Part shown: positions 17,426-27,576 of the stretch, piece by piece
Layout of the letters: every line of letters begins with the position of its first letter
Numbering within the stretch: position 1 is the first letter of the stretch
Assembly (NCBI GenBank): GCA_902727855.1
Contig: CACVAS010000011.1
Location: 1 to 49,210, forward strand
DNA length: 49,210 bases
DNA from: an uncultured Sulfurovum sp.
GTDB taxonomy: Bacteria; Campylobacterota; Campylobacteria; Campylobacterales; Sulfurovaceae
Direction: 5' to 3'
Translations under genes and position numbers: made by a program
The notes under the pieces: generated by a model
Seen by the model: the letters and a program-made list of their open reading frames with translations, nothing else
Databases searched by the model: none
Told to the model about the DNA's origin: nothing

Positions 17426-20137
17426 AGTCGAGATAATTCTGTTTCTAACCCTCTTTTGGCAGGTGTACCTGCTGTCTCTTTGGACCGTTATCTCTCAAGG
17501 CTTATAGATACAAAAAAATATACCATTGTAGTCATTAAACAAAAAGGAGAGATGCCAAATATCAAACGGTATGTTTCTAATATCATCTCTCCAGGTACAA
17601 ACTTTGAGTACCTGAATGAACCCACAGAAAACAACATCGTCTCTTTACTCATAGATGAAAATGCCGGTATCTTCTCTCTAGGCTACACCGCTATAGATGT
17701 GAGTACTGGGAAAACCATATGTAACGAAATACACTCTACCCGTGATGACAAAACATATGCACTAGATGAAGCGTTTAATCTACTTCAAACCTACTCTACC
17801 TCTGAGGTTATTATCACCCTAGAGTCAAAAGAGATAGAGCCCTCATGGCTTGTACATTATTTGGAGTTAGAGTCTTTGCACTATTCGTTCAATACAAAAC
17901 GTTTTAAAATCAATTTTCAAAATGAACTTTTTGTGCGTGTATTTAACATTAACTCTTTTCTTTCAGCCATTGAGTTTCTCGACTTAGAACGTCATCCCTA
18001 TACGACGGAGTCTCTAGCTATACTCATACACTTTATCATCGAACATGATGAGAGTATTATAGAGAAAATGAATAAACCCCATTTTTTAGGTAACAATCGT
18101 TACATGTATATAGGGAACAATGCTATGGAGCAGTTATCTATTATATCTCGTGACCCTTCTGACATTACACTGCTTGACCTTATAGATAAAACCTCCACAG
18201 CCTTTGGGAAAAGACTTCTTAAAGAGAGGCTTCTTAACCCTATATGTGATGTCACACTGCTTGAAAAACGTTATGATCTTACTGAACGTCTACAACAAAA
18301 TGTCAATCGTTACGAAACACACCTCAAACAGATTTATGATTTAGAACGTATTACCAGACGTATTAAATTACGTAAATTACACCCTGTAGAGCTTACCTAT
18401 ATTTCCATGTCATTAGAGGCGATATTAAACCTCTTACAAGATGCCAATACACATGGCATTGAGATAGAAGCAAACCTCTATGATGAAACACAAGAGATGC
18501 TCACTTTACTGCATGACACTTTTGAACTCGATATGTGTGCAAAGTTTCGTATAGATCAAATTAATGACAACCTTTTTAAAGATGGTATCTACCCTGCTAT
18601 TGATTCCATTGTCAAAAAGCAGCACAAAGAGGTAGCCAAGATGGATGAAGTGGCTTCCCATGTAGAAAGTCTATTTTCAAAAGACAAACTTTTTTCAGGG
18701 AAGTCTAAACATACGACCGTTTCGTATCTTGAAAGTGAGGGTTACTTTCTTAACCTTACCAAAAATCGATTTAGCCTCATTGAAAACAGCCTTAAAGAGT
18801 CATTTGTCACGATTGACAATAAACATCACTTTTTTAAAGACTTTAACTACAAATACCTCAAAAATGCTGTCAAAGTACAGGCCCCTCTTTTTGAGGAGAT
18901 TACAAGAAACTATGAAACCTCACAAGTCAAGCTTGTCTCTCTTGTGAAACAACGCTATATTGAAAGTCTTGACTTACTAGAAAACCGTTTTTCACTTCTA
19001 CTAGATAAACTCATTGTCTTTATTGCCAATATAGATGTTGCGATATCTAATGCAAAATGTGCTAAAACCATGAACCTCACTAGACCTATTTTATCTAGTA
19101 ACACTAACGGCTCTTACTATGAAGCTATAGGGTTACGTCATCCCATTATAGAGTCCAATGATGAAAGGGGCATCTACGTTCCCAATGATGTCTACTTAGG
19201 TAAAAACAACCAAACACGACACAACCACATAACACTCAATGCCAGTGATGGTGAAGATGTTTGTGGAGTTTTACTTTATGGGATTAACTCTTCGGGGAAA
19301 TCTTCCCTTATGAAAAGTATAGGTATCGCCGTTGTTTTAGCACAAGCGGGTTTTTTTGTACCTGCGGTTGAACTACGCTTAGGACTTTACAATAAACTCT
19401 TTACACGTATTGTCTCTAAAGACAACCTCTATAAAGGTCTTTCTACTTTTGCTGTTGAGATGATGGAGCTTAAAAATATTTTTAACCGAGCCGATGCCCA
19501 CTCTTTAATTTTAGGTGATGAAATCAGCCAAGGAACAGAAACAGAATCGGCTCTTGCCATAGTCTCTAGTGCTATACTAAAACTTCTTACACTCAAGTCT
19601 ACCTTTATTTTTGCGACACATTTACATCAGCTCAAATCTATACCTCAGTTACAAAAGTTAGATAACCTCATCTTCCTACACTTAGGGATCAAGTATGATA
19701 AAGAGAATGACTCACTCGTTTACAACCGTGTACTTCAACTGGGTATGGGAGACAGCCTTTATGGACTAGAGTTTGCACAATCGTTACATATGGATAAAAC
19801 ATTTTTACAAACAGCGCAAGATATTCGTGAGTCTCTTAGTTACTCCTCTTCAGAGATAAAAAAGATAAGTCGGCAAAAGAATTCTAAATATAACAAGAAT
19901 CTTTACCTTTCAAAATGTGCTTTATGTGATGAAAATGTAGAAGATGTACACCATATATCCCATCAAAAAGAGGCTAGTGAAAGTGGGCATATAGACCATT
20001 TTCACAAGAACCACAAGTATAATCTTATTCCTCTTTGCAAAAAACACCATGACATGGTACACAAAGGGGAGATTAATATATCTGGTTTTGTGATGACAAG
20101 TGCAGGGTTAAAACTGCACTATGAAATAAAAAAGTAG
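17375..20137 (+). CDS. MutS7-type protein with HNH domain, N-terminally truncated second copy
   Basis: The open frame of 920 residues begins in what looks like element DNA. Residues 1-24 match nothing in copy 1; homology starts at [11 protein letters not shown] (about 17446), equivalent to copy 1 residue 90. The mismatch-recognition segment with the Phe-x-Glu motif is therefore missing. The rest is intact: connector, lever and clamp domains, Walker A GINSSGKS at 636-643, Walker [25 protein letters not shown], and an HNH module (CALC from C848, then HHIS and [10 protein letters not shown]). Identity to copy 1 is roughly half by eye, so the two are old paralogues or homologues, not a fresh duplication. 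There is no Shine-Dalgarno sequence before the ATG, and that ATG overlaps a divergent promoter. Expression of a functional repair protein is doubtful. It converges on infC. Confidence 0.8.
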   Translation: MSIQNEAIYHFHSINSNSRDNSVSNPLLAGVPAVSLDRYLSRLIDTKKYTIVVIKQKGEMPNIKRYVSNIISPGTNFEYLNEPTENNIVSLLIDENAGIFSLGYTAIDVSTGKTICNEIHSTRDDKTYALDEAFNLLQTYSTSEVIITLESKEIEPSWLVHYLELESLHYSFNTKRFKINFQNELFVRVFNINSFLSAIEFLDLERHPYTTESLAILIHFIIEHDESIIEKMNKPHFLGNNRYMYIGNNAMEQLSIISRDPSDITLLDLIDKTSTAFGKRLLKERLLNPICDVTLLEKRYDLTERLQQNVNRYETHLKQIYDLERITRRIKLRKLHPVELTYISMSLEAILNLLQDANTHGIEIEANLYDETQEMLTLLHDTFELDMCAKFRIDQINDNLFKDGIYPAIDSIVKKQHKEVAKMDEVASHVESLFSKDKLFSGKSKHTTVSYLESEGYFLNLTKNRFSLIENSLKESFVTIDNKHHFFKDFNYKYLKNAVKVQAPLFEEITRNYETSQVKLVSLVKQRYIESLDLLENRFSLLLDKLIVFIANIDVAISNAKCAKTMNLTRPILSSNTNGSYYEAIGLRHPIIESNDERGIYVPNDVYLGKNNQTRHNHITLNASDGEDVCGVLLYGINSSGKSSLMKSIGIAVVLAQAGFFVPAVELRLGLYNKLFTRIVSKDNLYKGLSTFAVEMMELKNIFNRADAHSLILGDEISQGTETESALAIVSSAILKLLTLKSTFIFATHLHQLKSIPQLQKLDNLIFLHLGIKYDKENDSLVYNRVLQLGMGDSLYGLEFAQSLHMDKTFLQTAQDIRESLSYSSSEIKKISRQKNSKYNKNLYLSKCALCDENVEDVHHISHQKEASESGHIDHFHKNHKYNLIPLCKKHHDMVHKGEINISGFVMTSAGLKLHYEIKK

Positions 20138-20156
20138 CGAGGGATAGAGAAGAAGT

Positions 20157-20181
20157 TAAAAAAGTAATTTTTTACTTTTTT
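20157..20181. terminator. A/T-rich bidirectional hairpin between mutS7 copy 2 and infC
   Basis: AAAAAAGTAA pairs with TTACTTTTTT around a TTTT loop. The hairpin lies between the two convergent stops and overlaps the infC stop codon. It has A and T runs on the correct sides for both directions, but the stem is weak in GC. Confidence 0.35.
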
Positions 20182-20723
20182 AATGGAGTGACATACATAT
20201 TAATATAACGTCCCTCTTGTTTTGCAGGACTCTCAAGGTTTCCAAGATCTTCTACCATTGGCCATACACGGTTAAGCACATCAACACCCCACTCAGGGTT
20301 AGCCATTTCACGACCTCTTAAAAAGACACGAAGCTTCACATGTTTACCTTTTTCTAAAAACTCTCTAGCATGTTTCACTTTATACGCAATGTCATTTTCA
20401 GCAATTTTACAAGAGAATTTCACCTCTTTTACTTCAATTTTCTTTTGATTCTTACGTGCTTCTTTTTTCTTTTTTTCAAGTTGATACTTGTATTTTCCGT
20501 AGTCCATAATTTTTGCGACAGGAGGTTTAGCATCGGGAGACATAAGCACAAGGTCAAGTGCTTTTTCATTGGCTATATTCATCGCTTCATCACGAGAGAT
20601 GATACCAAACTGTTCACCATCATCGCCCAATACTCTAAGCTCATTGATTCTGATGTCATCATTCATGATGACATCATCTTTTTTCTTTCTTCCTCTATTA
20701 TTTCTGTCGTTTTGTCTACTCAA
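20172..20723 (-). CDS. infC: Translation initiation factor IF-3
   Basis: A 183-residue IF-3 that binds the 30S subunit and polices start-codon and initiator tRNA selection. The N-domain ([20 protein letters not shown]), the lysine-rich linker helix ([17 protein letters not shown]) and the C-domain ([18 protein letters not shown], then FLRGREM) are all visible. The start is TTG at 20723, overlapping the thrS stop as TTGA with AAGGAA just upstream, so translation is coupled. A short basic extension precedes the usual start; an internal ATG at residue 20 could serve instead. rpmI and rplT do not follow, because a convergent mutS7 gene is next. Confidence 0.95.
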   Translation of the reverse strand: MSRQNDRNNRGRKKKDDVIMNDDIRINELRVLGDDGEQFGIISRDEAMNIANEKALDLVLMSPDAKPPVAKIMDYGKYKYQLEKKKKEARKNQKKIEVKEVKFSCKIAENDIAYKVKHAREFLEKGKHVKLRVFLRGREMANPEWGVDVLNRVWPMVEDLGNLESPAKQEGRYINMYVTPLKK

Positions 20724-22534
20724 ATCTTTCCTTCTTGAAGTTGTTTGTTTAATTCTACCATAAATTCATCTTGTGTAAGATTATACTGTTCTCTAGTCCT
20801 TCTGTTTCTAATAGCAACACTATTTCCCTTCACCTCTTCATCACCAATGACTACAACATATGGTACACGCTGTTTTTCTGCTGTTCTAATACGTTTATTG
20901 AGTGAATCGTTTTTATCATAAACCTCAGCATCCATACCTTCTAAGACTAACCTTTTCTTAAGTGCATAAGCATACTCTGTATGACTTTCCGAGATAGGTA
21001 CAAAAATCACTTGCGTCGGGGAAAGATAGAATGGAAACTCCCCAGCATAATGCTCTGTTAAAATACCTATGAACCGTTCAAATGACCCAAGTATCGCACG
21101 GTGTATCATCACTGGCTGCTTACGTGTATTGTCTTCTGCAACATACTCTACTTCAAAACGCTCGGGCAGATTAAAATCTACTTGTATCGTACCACATTGC
21201 CATTTACGTCCAATCGCATCCGTAATTTTAATATCTATTTTTGGGCCATAAAAAGCACCCCCACCTTCATCTATGGTGAAAGGAAGGTTATTCCCTTCTA
21301 ATGCGTCTTTCAGTCCTTGCGTTGCTAGTTCCCATACGCTATCTTCACCAATAGCCTTTTCTGGTTTGGTTGCCACTTCCATGGTATATTCAAAACCAAA
21401 AAGTTTCATCACTGAATCAACAAACTCAACGACTTCAAGTACTTCAGAAGCAATTTGCTCTGGCTCACAAAAAATATGTGCATCATCTTGTGTAAACTCA
21501 CGTACACGCAGTAGTCCATGAAGTACACCAGATTTTTCATGACGATGCACCACACCATATTCATAATACCGTAATGGTAAATCTCTATAACTTTTTTGTG
21601 TCTGTTTAAACACCTGAATATGCCCTAAACAGTTCATAGGCTTAATACCATACTCTTGTTCATCAATGGTGGTTAGATACATATTTTCACCATAACACGC
21701 ATAATGTCCTGATGTTCTCCACATGTCGGCCTTTAATATCTCGGGACCACGTACCTGCTCATAGCCACGTGTAAGATGTGCTTTATGTAAAATACTCTCT
21801 AGTTTATAACGTAGCTTAGATCCTTTTGGCATCCAAAAAGGAAGTCCCGGTCCTGCAGCGTCGTTAAACATAAACAGTTCCATCTCTTGACCAATTTTTC
21901 TGTGGTCCCTCTTCTTTGCCTCTTCTATCATAAGTAAATGAGCTTTAAGTGTCTCTTTATCTGCAAAAGCCACACCATAAATACGTGTCAGCATCTCAGC
22001 TTTTTCATCACCACCTAAATAAGCACCAGCAACACGTGTGAGCTTAAAGTTATGTAAAAAACGAAGCGCAGGGACATGTGGTCCACGGCAAAGGTCTTCA
22101 AATTCTCCTTGCTTATAAATAGACAAGGTATCATCCTCAATACGCTCCATCACTTTTTGCTTTAAGTCATCGTTGGCAAATTTTTCTAAAGCCTCTGCTT
22201 TTGAAAGTTCATACTTTTCTATTTTATGTTTTTTCTTGATGAGCTCTTTCATCTTCTTCTCAATAGATTTCAGGTCACCTTCACCTATTTGCTCATCTAC
22301 CCTAAAATCATAATAAAAACCTTCATCTACTACAGGACCCACAAAAAATTGTGAATTAGGATAAAGTTCCGTAATCGCTTGTGCCATAAGGTGCGCGGTA
22401 GAGTGCCGTACTATCTCCAAAGATGCCTCAGAGTTATCATACTCTATAGGTGTTGCATTACAGTTTTCTCCTGCACTTTGTGTGTCTAGTATATGACCTT
22501 GGTCATCCATGTAACCTATAAGATTTTCGTTCAA
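20720..22534 (-). CDS. thrS: Threonyl-tRNA synthetase
   Basis: A 604-residue class II synthetase that charges tRNA-Thr. It is shorter than the usual 640 or so because the N-terminal TGS domain is reduced to about 35 residues. The editing domain has the H-x3-H motif in [12 protein letters not shown]. The catalytic core shows the zinc-binding Cys in [11 protein letters not shown], motif 2 in the [15 protein letters not shown] region, the His of DDAHIFC, and motif 3 in [12 protein letters not shown]-terminal anticodon-binding domain occupies the last 100 residues. It forms a two-gene operon with infC, overlapping by four bases. Confidence 0.97.
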   Translation of the reverse strand: MNENLIGYMDDQGHILDTQSAGENCNATPIEYDNSEASLEIVRHSTAHLMAQAITELYPNSQFFVGPVVDEGFYYDFRVDEQIGEGDLKSIEKKMKELIKKKHKIEKYELSKAEALEKFANDDLKQKVMERIEDDTLSIYKQGEFEDLCRGPHVPALRFLHNFKLTRVAGAYLGGDEKAEMLTRIYGVAFADKETLKAHLLMIEEAKKRDHRKIGQEMELFMFNDAAGPGLPFWMPKGSKLRYKLESILHKAHLTRGYEQVRGPEILKADMWRTSGHYACYGENMYLTTIDEQEYGIKPMNCLGHIQVFKQTQKSYRDLPLRYYEYGVVHRHEKSGVLHGLLRVREFTQDDAHIFCEPEQIASEVLEVVEFVDSVMKLFGFEYTMEVATKPEKAIGEDSVWELATQGLKDALEGNNLPFTIDEGGGAFYGPKIDIKITDAIGRKWQCGTIQVDFNLPERFEVEYVAEDNTRKQPVMIHRAILGSFERFIGILTEHYAGEFPFYLSPTQVIFVPISESHTEYAYALKKRLVLEGMDAEVYDKNDSLNKRIRTAEKQRVPYVVVIGDEEVKGNSVAIRNRRTREQYNLTQDEFMVELNKQLQEGKI

Positions 22535-22655
22535 AATATGCCTTTGTATGGTGACTTACATTGCCACGCATTAAAATTGACAATTATTATATCTAAAACT
22601 TAACTAAATATGAATTAAGTATCTCTTAGCTATACTTTCACGCTATATCATATAG

Positions 22656-22730
22656 GCTCGATTAACTCAGCGGTAGAGTGTTTCCATGACATGGAAGTGG
22701 TCACAAGTTCAAATCTTGTATCGAGCACCA
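22656..22730 (+). tRNA. tRNA-Val (anticodon GAC)
   Basis: A 75-base cloverleaf with encoded CCA. The acceptor stem GCTCGAT/ATCGAGC pairs perfectly. The D stem is ACTC/GAGT, the anticodon stem TTTCC/GGAAG around loop ATGACAT (anticodon GAC, reading GUC and GUU), and the T stem ACAAG/CTTGT. A candidate -10 box TATACT lies at 22631-22636. It is a lone tRNA, and nothing beside it looks like an integrated element. Confidence 0.93.
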
Positions 22731-22862
22731 TTTTCTTTGGTACTTTTCCCTTTACTCGTCGTCACTGCATTCGTCACATACTACAGTATGCTTCCTTGTT
22801 TGTTTCTAGATTAAAGACAAAATTACCATGAAAACAAAAATGATTACAAAAAACCTTAACCA

Positions 22863-23498
22863 CTAATCGTTACAAACCCAAGCACTTTCTGTGCATAACT
22901 TATCTAAATATCCACTTGCTTCACTTTGCCCTAGTACCAACGCTTCTTTAAAGTTTTCATAGGCTTTCATTTTATTATGCTGAACTTCTTTACCCCATGC
23001 GTACATCACAGCCACATTTACTTTTGCAGAGGCATTTCCCATAGAAGCTGACTTTTCAAAGAGTTCAAATGCTTTTAATTCATTTTTTTCTACCCCATTA
23101 CCCTGCATATAGAGCGCTGCCAAATTATTGTAGGCTTGCATCACTTTACCCTTGATTGCTTTTTCATACCAATATTTGGCTTTTTTAAACGCATGCTCAT
23201 TTTTCTTTCCAGCCTTATGGTAAAGTATTGCTAAATTGTATTGTGCTTTTGCATACGCTTGTTTCGCAGACTTCTCATACCATTTCATGGCTTCTTTTTC
23301 ATCGACCTTAGTTCCTTTACCATTCGCGTACATCACCCCAAGACTATATTGTGCTTGTGGGTTACCTTTTTTTGCCAATGTAAAAAAAGTATTGAGTGCT
23401 TGTATATAAGAGCCTTTTGTATAATTTTCTATAGCTTTGTCTATACTGCTGCCATACAGCCCTAGTGTCATTACCCATACCAAGATTATTGTTTTCAT
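22863..23498 (-). CDS. Sel1-like repeat (TPR-type) exported protein
   Basis: A 211-residue protein with a short N-terminal signal peptide (MKTIILVWVMTLGLYG). Four Sel1-like repeats of about 36 residues follow, for example AQYSLGVMYANGKGTKVDEK and AYNNLAALYMQGNGVEKNEL. Such proteins are helical scaffolds in the periplasm or secreted; in Helicobacter relatives they are cysteine-rich, while this one has only two Cys near its C-terminus. It begins 10 bases after the dapF stop and probably shares that operon. The specific partner is unknown. Confidence 0.8.
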   Translation of the reverse strand: MKTIILVWVMTLGLYGSSIDKAIENYTKGSYIQALNTFFTLAKKGNPQAQYSLGVMYANGKGTKVDEKEAMKWYEKSAKQAYAKAQYNLAILYHKAGKKNEHAFKKAKYWYEKAIKGKVMQAYNNLAALYMQGNGVEKNELKAFELFEKSASMGNASAKVNVAVMYAWGKEVQHNKMKAYENFKEALVLGQSEASGYLDKLCTESAWVCND

Positions 23499-23508
23499 AT
23501 TTCTCTCT

Positions 23509-24255
23509 TTACACTTCTATTTGTGCTACAAAAGTTTGTGTTACCTGACCACCAAAACGGTAAATACCCTCTTCATGGCTGACATAAAGTTCATCTCCAC
23601 TTTTAGGATGTACTTTAATTTGATCTGGCACTTTACCTTCTTTATGGTTACGTATAAAACAAGCCACCATACCCGTACCACAAGCAAGTGTTTCATCCTC
23701 TACCCCTCGCTCATAGGTTCTTACGTACATACTCTCATTTTCTACTTTACAAATGTTTACATTACAGTCATATTTCTGGCGTAAGGCTCTTGCTTGCTCT
23801 AAGTTAAAATCTTCAATGTCATCACAAACTGCTACCAAATGAGGTACACCTGAGTTAATCAACCACCATTTTTGCCCGTACTCTTCAATGTCATCTCTTA
23901 AAATTTCAGGGGCTACCATATCACTTACGACATATAAACCATTTACTGTTGCTTTTATCACACCTGCCCCGGTTAAAAATTCTGCTGTACCATTTTTAGA
24001 GATGCCTTTTTCATGTGCGTAATGCGCTACACAACGTGAAGCATTTCCACACATATCTGCATGGCTTCCATCAGAGTTGTAAAACTCCCACTCAAAATCG
24101 TATTTTCTATGTGGTAAAAGTACCACTAAGCCATCTGCACCAATACCATTTTGTCTATGACAAAGTTTTTTAGCAAGTGCACTTCTATCTGATTTCTCTT
24201 GCGCAATAAGCATAACAAAGTCATTACCGTTGCCTGAATATTTAGTTACTGTCAT
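23509..24255 (-). CDS. dapF: Diaminopimelate epimerase
   Basis: A 248-residue enzyme converting LL- to meso-diaminopimelate for lysine and peptidoglycan synthesis. The two catalytic cysteines are visible in DMCGNASRC and ETLACGTGMVAC, and the N-terminal SGNGNDFVML motif is present. It is somewhat shorter than the 270-280 residues of many homologues. Its start overlaps the coaE stop by 14 bases. Cofactor-free, two-base racemisation is known for the family. Confidence 0.96.
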   Translation of the reverse strand: MTVTKYSGNGNDFVMLIAQEKSDRSALAKKLCHRQNGIGADGLVVLLPHRKYDFEWEFYNSDGSHADMCGNASRCVAHYAHEKGISKNGTAEFLTGAGVIKATVNGLYVVSDMVAPEILRDDIEEYGQKWWLINSGVPHLVAVCDDIEDFNLEQARALRQKYDCNVNICKVENESMYVRTYERGVEDETLACGTGMVACFIRNHKEGKVPDQIKVHPKSGDELYVSHEEGIYRFGGQVTQTFVAQIEV

Positions 24256-24844
24256 TAAATTCTCCTAAAATCAATGCCTCTACACGTTGGCACTCATCTT
24301 CTAAATAGTTTTTGTCTTTTATATTTCGTATTACATAGCTAGCTTTTTTGACTTTTTCTTCAATGTCTAGTTGACTCTCAATGCGTAGCAGTGCCTCATC
24401 TTTATTATACCCATCTCGTTTCATCAATCTTTTTATTTGTCTTTCCTTATCTGCATAGACAACCAAAGATTTTTTTATAGGGTATCTATTTGACTCAAAA
24501 AAAAGTGGGATGTCTATAAGATACGGTTTTCTCTTCTCATCTTCCTCTTTTGACAACCCCTCAATTTTTTTAAAAATAAGTGGATGCAACAATGACTCAA
24601 GTTTTTGACGTTCTTGTTGATTTTCAAACACAATCGATCCAAGTGCTCTTCTATTGACTTTTTTATCTGTAATGACACTCTCTCCAAAAAGTCTGGCTAC
24701 TTCAATATATTGTTCATCTAAAACTTCATGGGCAATGGTATCAGCATCTATGATGATAAAGCCTCTATTTTTAAAATAGCCTGCAACTGTACTTTTACCT
24801 GTTGCAATGCCACCAGTTAAAACAATAGCATATTTAAAACTCAA
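24242..24844 (-). CDS. coaE: Dephospho-CoA kinase
   Basis: A 200-residue P-loop kinase that phosphorylates dephospho-CoA in the last step of coenzyme A synthesis. The P-loop is GGIATGKST near residues 11-19. The DADTIAHE motif and the lid region around KRLMKRDGYNKDEA are typical of CoaE. It lies between the L,D-transpeptidase gene (17-base gap) and dapF (14-base overlap), apparently in one operon that mixes cell-wall and cofactor functions. Confidence 0.95.
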   Translation of the reverse strand: MSFKYAIVLTGGIATGKSTVAGYFKNRGFIIIDADTIAHEVLDEQYIEVARLFGESVITDKKVNRRALGSIVFENQQERQKLESLLHPLIFKKIEGLSKEEDEKRKPYLIDIPLFFESNRYPIKKSLVVYADKERQIKRLMKRDGYNKDEALLRIESQLDIEEKVKKASYVIRNIKDKNYLEDECQRVEALILGEFNDSN

Positions 24845-24861
24845 AACTCACCCTCTTAAAG

Positions 24862-26535
24862 CTACCATTTTTTAAATGATTTTAGTTGCATTTTATCATA
24901 ATTATAAATATCATTTCTAAACTGTATTTGTCCATCATAGTCTACCCATGCGGTTAAATAGACAACATCTACAGGTACTGTCTCTTTTAAACTATAGTAA
25001 GTCTTATCTTTACCTTTTAAAATATTTTTTGATTTTTCATAATCTAGATTACTATTAAAACTTGCAAAAGTTTTTAAGAGTTCACGTGGTTTATGTAAAC
25101 GTATACAGCCATGAGAATAGGCTCTTTTATTTTTGTTAAACAAACTTTTTGCAGGTGTGTCATGCATGTAGACGGCATATTTATTGGGGAATAAAAACTT
25201 CACTCTTCCTAAAGCATTTTTAGGACCTGGTACTTGTGCAAAACGAAAAGGCATATGCTTCGCATTTTCATACGCTGCCCAATCAACACTCCAAGGGTCA
25301 ACAAGCTTGGCATCTTTTGCCCACCCTTCACGTATCTCAATCCCTTGTTTTGTCATAGCATTTTTATTTTTTAAAAGTTGGGGTATCATCTCTTTTTGAA
25401 TAATACTTTTAGGCAAATTCCAATAAGGATTTAACACTATAGTCTTGACATCATTTGAAAATATTGGTGTAGGGTTTTTAGGTGTTCCTACCACAGTTTT
25501 AATTGACTGACGTAACTTTCCGTCTTCTTCAAAATACAACATAAAATCTGGAATATTAATAATCACATGCCTTTTGCTGGTTCTCTGTTTAAGCCACTTG
25601 ATCCGGTCTAGATTTAATAAGATAGCTGTAATTCTCTCCTCAACACTTTTGTTAAGTACACGTAGTGTTCCTGGCCCCACTTCTCCATCAACATGCAATC
25701 CATTTCTTTTTTGAAAATGTTTTACTGCTTTTTGTAAACATTTGTTATACAAAAAACCCTCTGTACTATTCTCACATGGGACATAGTCTCTCGTTATACG
25801 TAAACGTTCACGTAACGATGTCACACCTTTTTGTCTTGTATTCTTTTTCAAAATCCCCTTAATCACAACGGGTAACCATCCACCATTTTTTTGTATATTT
25901 CTGTACTTTATCAATTCTTGTTGTAATGCTTGGTAGTTGTACTTACGGGGCATTGCCTCTGTGAATTCCTCTGTTAAGCTTCCCCCAAACACTGCGCGTT
26001 CAATCATAGCAATGGGTTCAGCTTTTGGACGGTGCAATATCCATTCAGTATTGACATCATTTACCATAAGATTTGCAATACGCGCGTTAAATGCTCCCCA
26101 ATTTATACTCCCAAAATAAGTGTAATTGGTATAGGCTTCATAAAGTTGCGAGATTTTAAACTCTAAATCCATCTTCTGGGTTACAGTAGCTTGACCGGCA
26201 TAGATTCCATTGACTTGTGTTTCTAGTTTAGATGCATTACGATATAAACGTCCGTTTTTGTCTAATGTTTCATCTTTTTTTATGATTTCAAATAACTCTT
26301 GACCTGCTGTAGATAGTTCTGTGTTATGCATCCATACAGGAATAAAAAAAAGGTGTTTATATAACTCTTTTAAGAAAGGTTGTTTTGATTGTGTTTGTAA
26401 AGTGTTCATGATGACATCAGATGCAGACTCTTGGTATGCTAAATTCGCATTGGCATTTGCTGTTTGAATCAATAGAAAAAATATTGAATAGAAAAATGTA
26501 AGTTGCACTTTTTTAATCATAATTTGGTGTATCAT
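24862..26535 (-). CDS. L,D-transpeptidase of the YcbB/LdtD type with peptidoglycan-binding domain
   Basis: A 557-residue exported enzyme making 3-3 cross-links or attaching proteins to peptidoglycan. A signal peptide or anchor lies at about residues 7-27 (MIKKVQLTFFYSIFFLLIQT). A peptidoglycan-binding domain follows in the middle (HFQKRNGLHVDGEVGPGTL). The YkuD catalytic domain contains the conserved HDTPAKSLF and the nucleophile Cys in YSHGCIRLHKP. The N-terminal scaffold region fits the YcbB subfamily. AGGGGA lies upstream of the ATG at 26535; a second ATG five codons on is possible. It heads the leftward cluster with coaE, dapF and the Sel1 protein. Confidence 0.9.
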   Translation of the reverse strand: MIHQIMIKKVQLTFFYSIFFLLIQTANANANLAYQESASDVIMNTLQTQSKQPFLKELYKHLFFIPVWMHNTELSTAGQELFEIIKKDETLDKNGRLYRNASKLETQVNGIYAGQATVTQKMDLEFKISQLYEAYTNYTYFGSINWGAFNARIANLMVNDVNTEWILHRPKAEPIAMIERAVFGGSLTEEFTEAMPRKYNYQALQQELIKYRNIQKNGGWLPVVIKGILKKNTRQKGVTSLRERLRITRDYVPCENSTEGFLYNKCLQKAVKHFQKRNGLHVDGEVGPGTLRVLNKSVEERITAILLNLDRIKWLKQRTSKRHVIINIPDFMLYFEEDGKLRQSIKTVVGTPKNPTPIFSNDVKTIVLNPYWNLPKSIIQKEMIPQLLKNKNAMTKQGIEIREGWAKDAKLVDPWSVDWAAYENAKHMPFRFAQVPGPKNALGRVKFLFPNKYAVYMHDTPAKSLFNKNKRAYSHGCIRLHKPRELLKTFASFNSNLDYEKSKNILKGKDKTYYSLKETVPVDVVYLTAWVDYDGQIQFRNDIYNYDKMQLKSFKKW

Positions 26536-26667
26536 ATATGTGTTTCCCCTGACGAACTTAGATAATATAAAATTAAATAATAATTTTTAACTATAAGTAT
26601 ATCAAAAAATATAATGTATGCCTCTATATTTTTTCGTTTATCTAAATGATTTTGCTAAAATGGTACT

Positions 26668-27576
26668 ATGAATTTTACTTTTGGCTCTTTGTATCTACTT
26701 TTTTTGCTACTACTCATACCCTGTTTTTTCTGGTGTAAACAGCATAATAAGGTCTATTTTTTCCCAAAACTAGCATGGATAAAAAAACAGAACACTTTCT
26801 ATACATTTGAACAATGGCTCAAAGTTTTGCTCTTTTCTCTCATGGTGTTTTCACTTGCAAAACCTTTTGTTTATGACAGTAACGATGCACAACATAAAAA
26901 AGGTCGTGATCTCATCTTAGCCCTTGACGCTTCTGGTTCTATGGGGCAAAGTGGATTCAACCCCAAAGATAGGTTTAAAAATAAATTTGAGATCAATATT
27001 GAATTGGCAAATGCTTTTATCAAAAACCGTCATGATGACAATATGGGAGTCGTACTCTTTGGTACATTTGCTTATAGTGCTTCTCCTCTTACCTATGACT
27101 TAGAGTCTTTAGCTTTTTTACTGGGTACAACTAACGTCGGCATTGCAGGAGAGAGTACTGCCATAGGCGATGCAATCATGCAATCCATACGTTCTCTTAC
27201 CTTTGGTGAGGCTAAAAGTAAAGCCATTATCTTACTCACAGATGGATATCATAATGCTGGTACTATTTCTCCTAAGGTAGCTGTTAACAAAGCCAAAAAA
27301 CATGGTATTAAAATTTACACCATCGGCATAGGGAAGAAGTCTGATTATGATGTAACTCTTTTAGATACCATTGCCAAAGAGACCGGTGCTAAATCATATG
27401 CGGCATCTTCAAGAGAAGAGCTTCAATCTGTGTATGCAGACATACATACCCTAGAACCCTCACCCATACGCAGTGAAAACTACTTAAACCAAAAACTTCT
27501 AATACTCTTTCCTTTGGGTATCGTGTTTATACTCTTACTTTTATGGACACTTCGCCTACAAAGGAATGTTCTATGA
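26668..27576 (+). CDS. batA: BatA-type VWA domain membrane protein
   Basis: A 302-residue protein with two N-terminal membrane helices (about 5-22 and 52-66), a VWA domain with the metal-binding MIDAS motif D87-A-S-G-S (LALDASGSMGQS), and a C-terminal membrane helix (about 278-297). It is the BatA/aerotolerance type, a VWA protein worked on by a MoxR ATPase at the inner membrane. It opens a five-gene rightward operon (batA, batB/C, batD, moxR, DUF58) and overlaps the next gene as ATGA. Confidence 0.88.
   Translation: MNFTFGSLYLLFLLLLIPCFFWCKQHNKVYFFPKLAWIKKQNTFYTFEQWLKVLLFSLMVFSLAKPFVYDSNDAQHKKGRDLILALDASGSMGQSGFNPKDRFKNKFEINIELANAFIKNRHDDNMGVVLFGTFAYSASPLTYDLESLAFLLGTTNVGIAGESTAIGDAIMQSIRSLTFGEAKSKAIILLTDGYHNAGTISPKVAVNKAKKHGIKIYTIGIGKKSDYDVTLLDTIAKETGAKSYAASSREELQSVYADIHTLEPSPIRSENYLNQKLLILFPLGIVFILLLLWTLRLQRNVL

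Larger units (their letters stand above)
2880..17446. mobile_element. Putative GMT-like integrative element inserted in a mutS7 gene
   Basis: This is inference from layout. The right edge is well bounded. The recombinase operon starts at 17309 and its promoter extends to 17381, while recognisable host mutS7 sequence begins at about 17446 ([11 protein letters not shown]). The left edge is uncertain. Because mutS7 copy 1 lies on the far side in the same orientation and contains exactly the N-terminal segment missing from copy 2, the junction could be at the matching codon near 2880. That would make copy 1 a hybrid of host 5' end and element-supplied remainder. Alternatively the element may start nearer 5582, with copy 1 wholly separate. 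Contents are two tyrosine recombinases, two small accessory proteins and an ATPase plus membrane protein cargo pair. Confidence 0.4.

Noticed and set aside
22656..22730. tRNA-Val as attachment site of the accessory region
   Set aside because: The element ends in mutS7 more than 5 kb away, with thrS and infC between; no repeat of the tRNA 3' end was seen at the recombinase side.
22731..22862. Palindrome CATACTACAGTATG after tRNA-Val as a terminator or mobile repeat
   Set aside because: The stem is short, no U-run follows, and no second copy was seen in the window.
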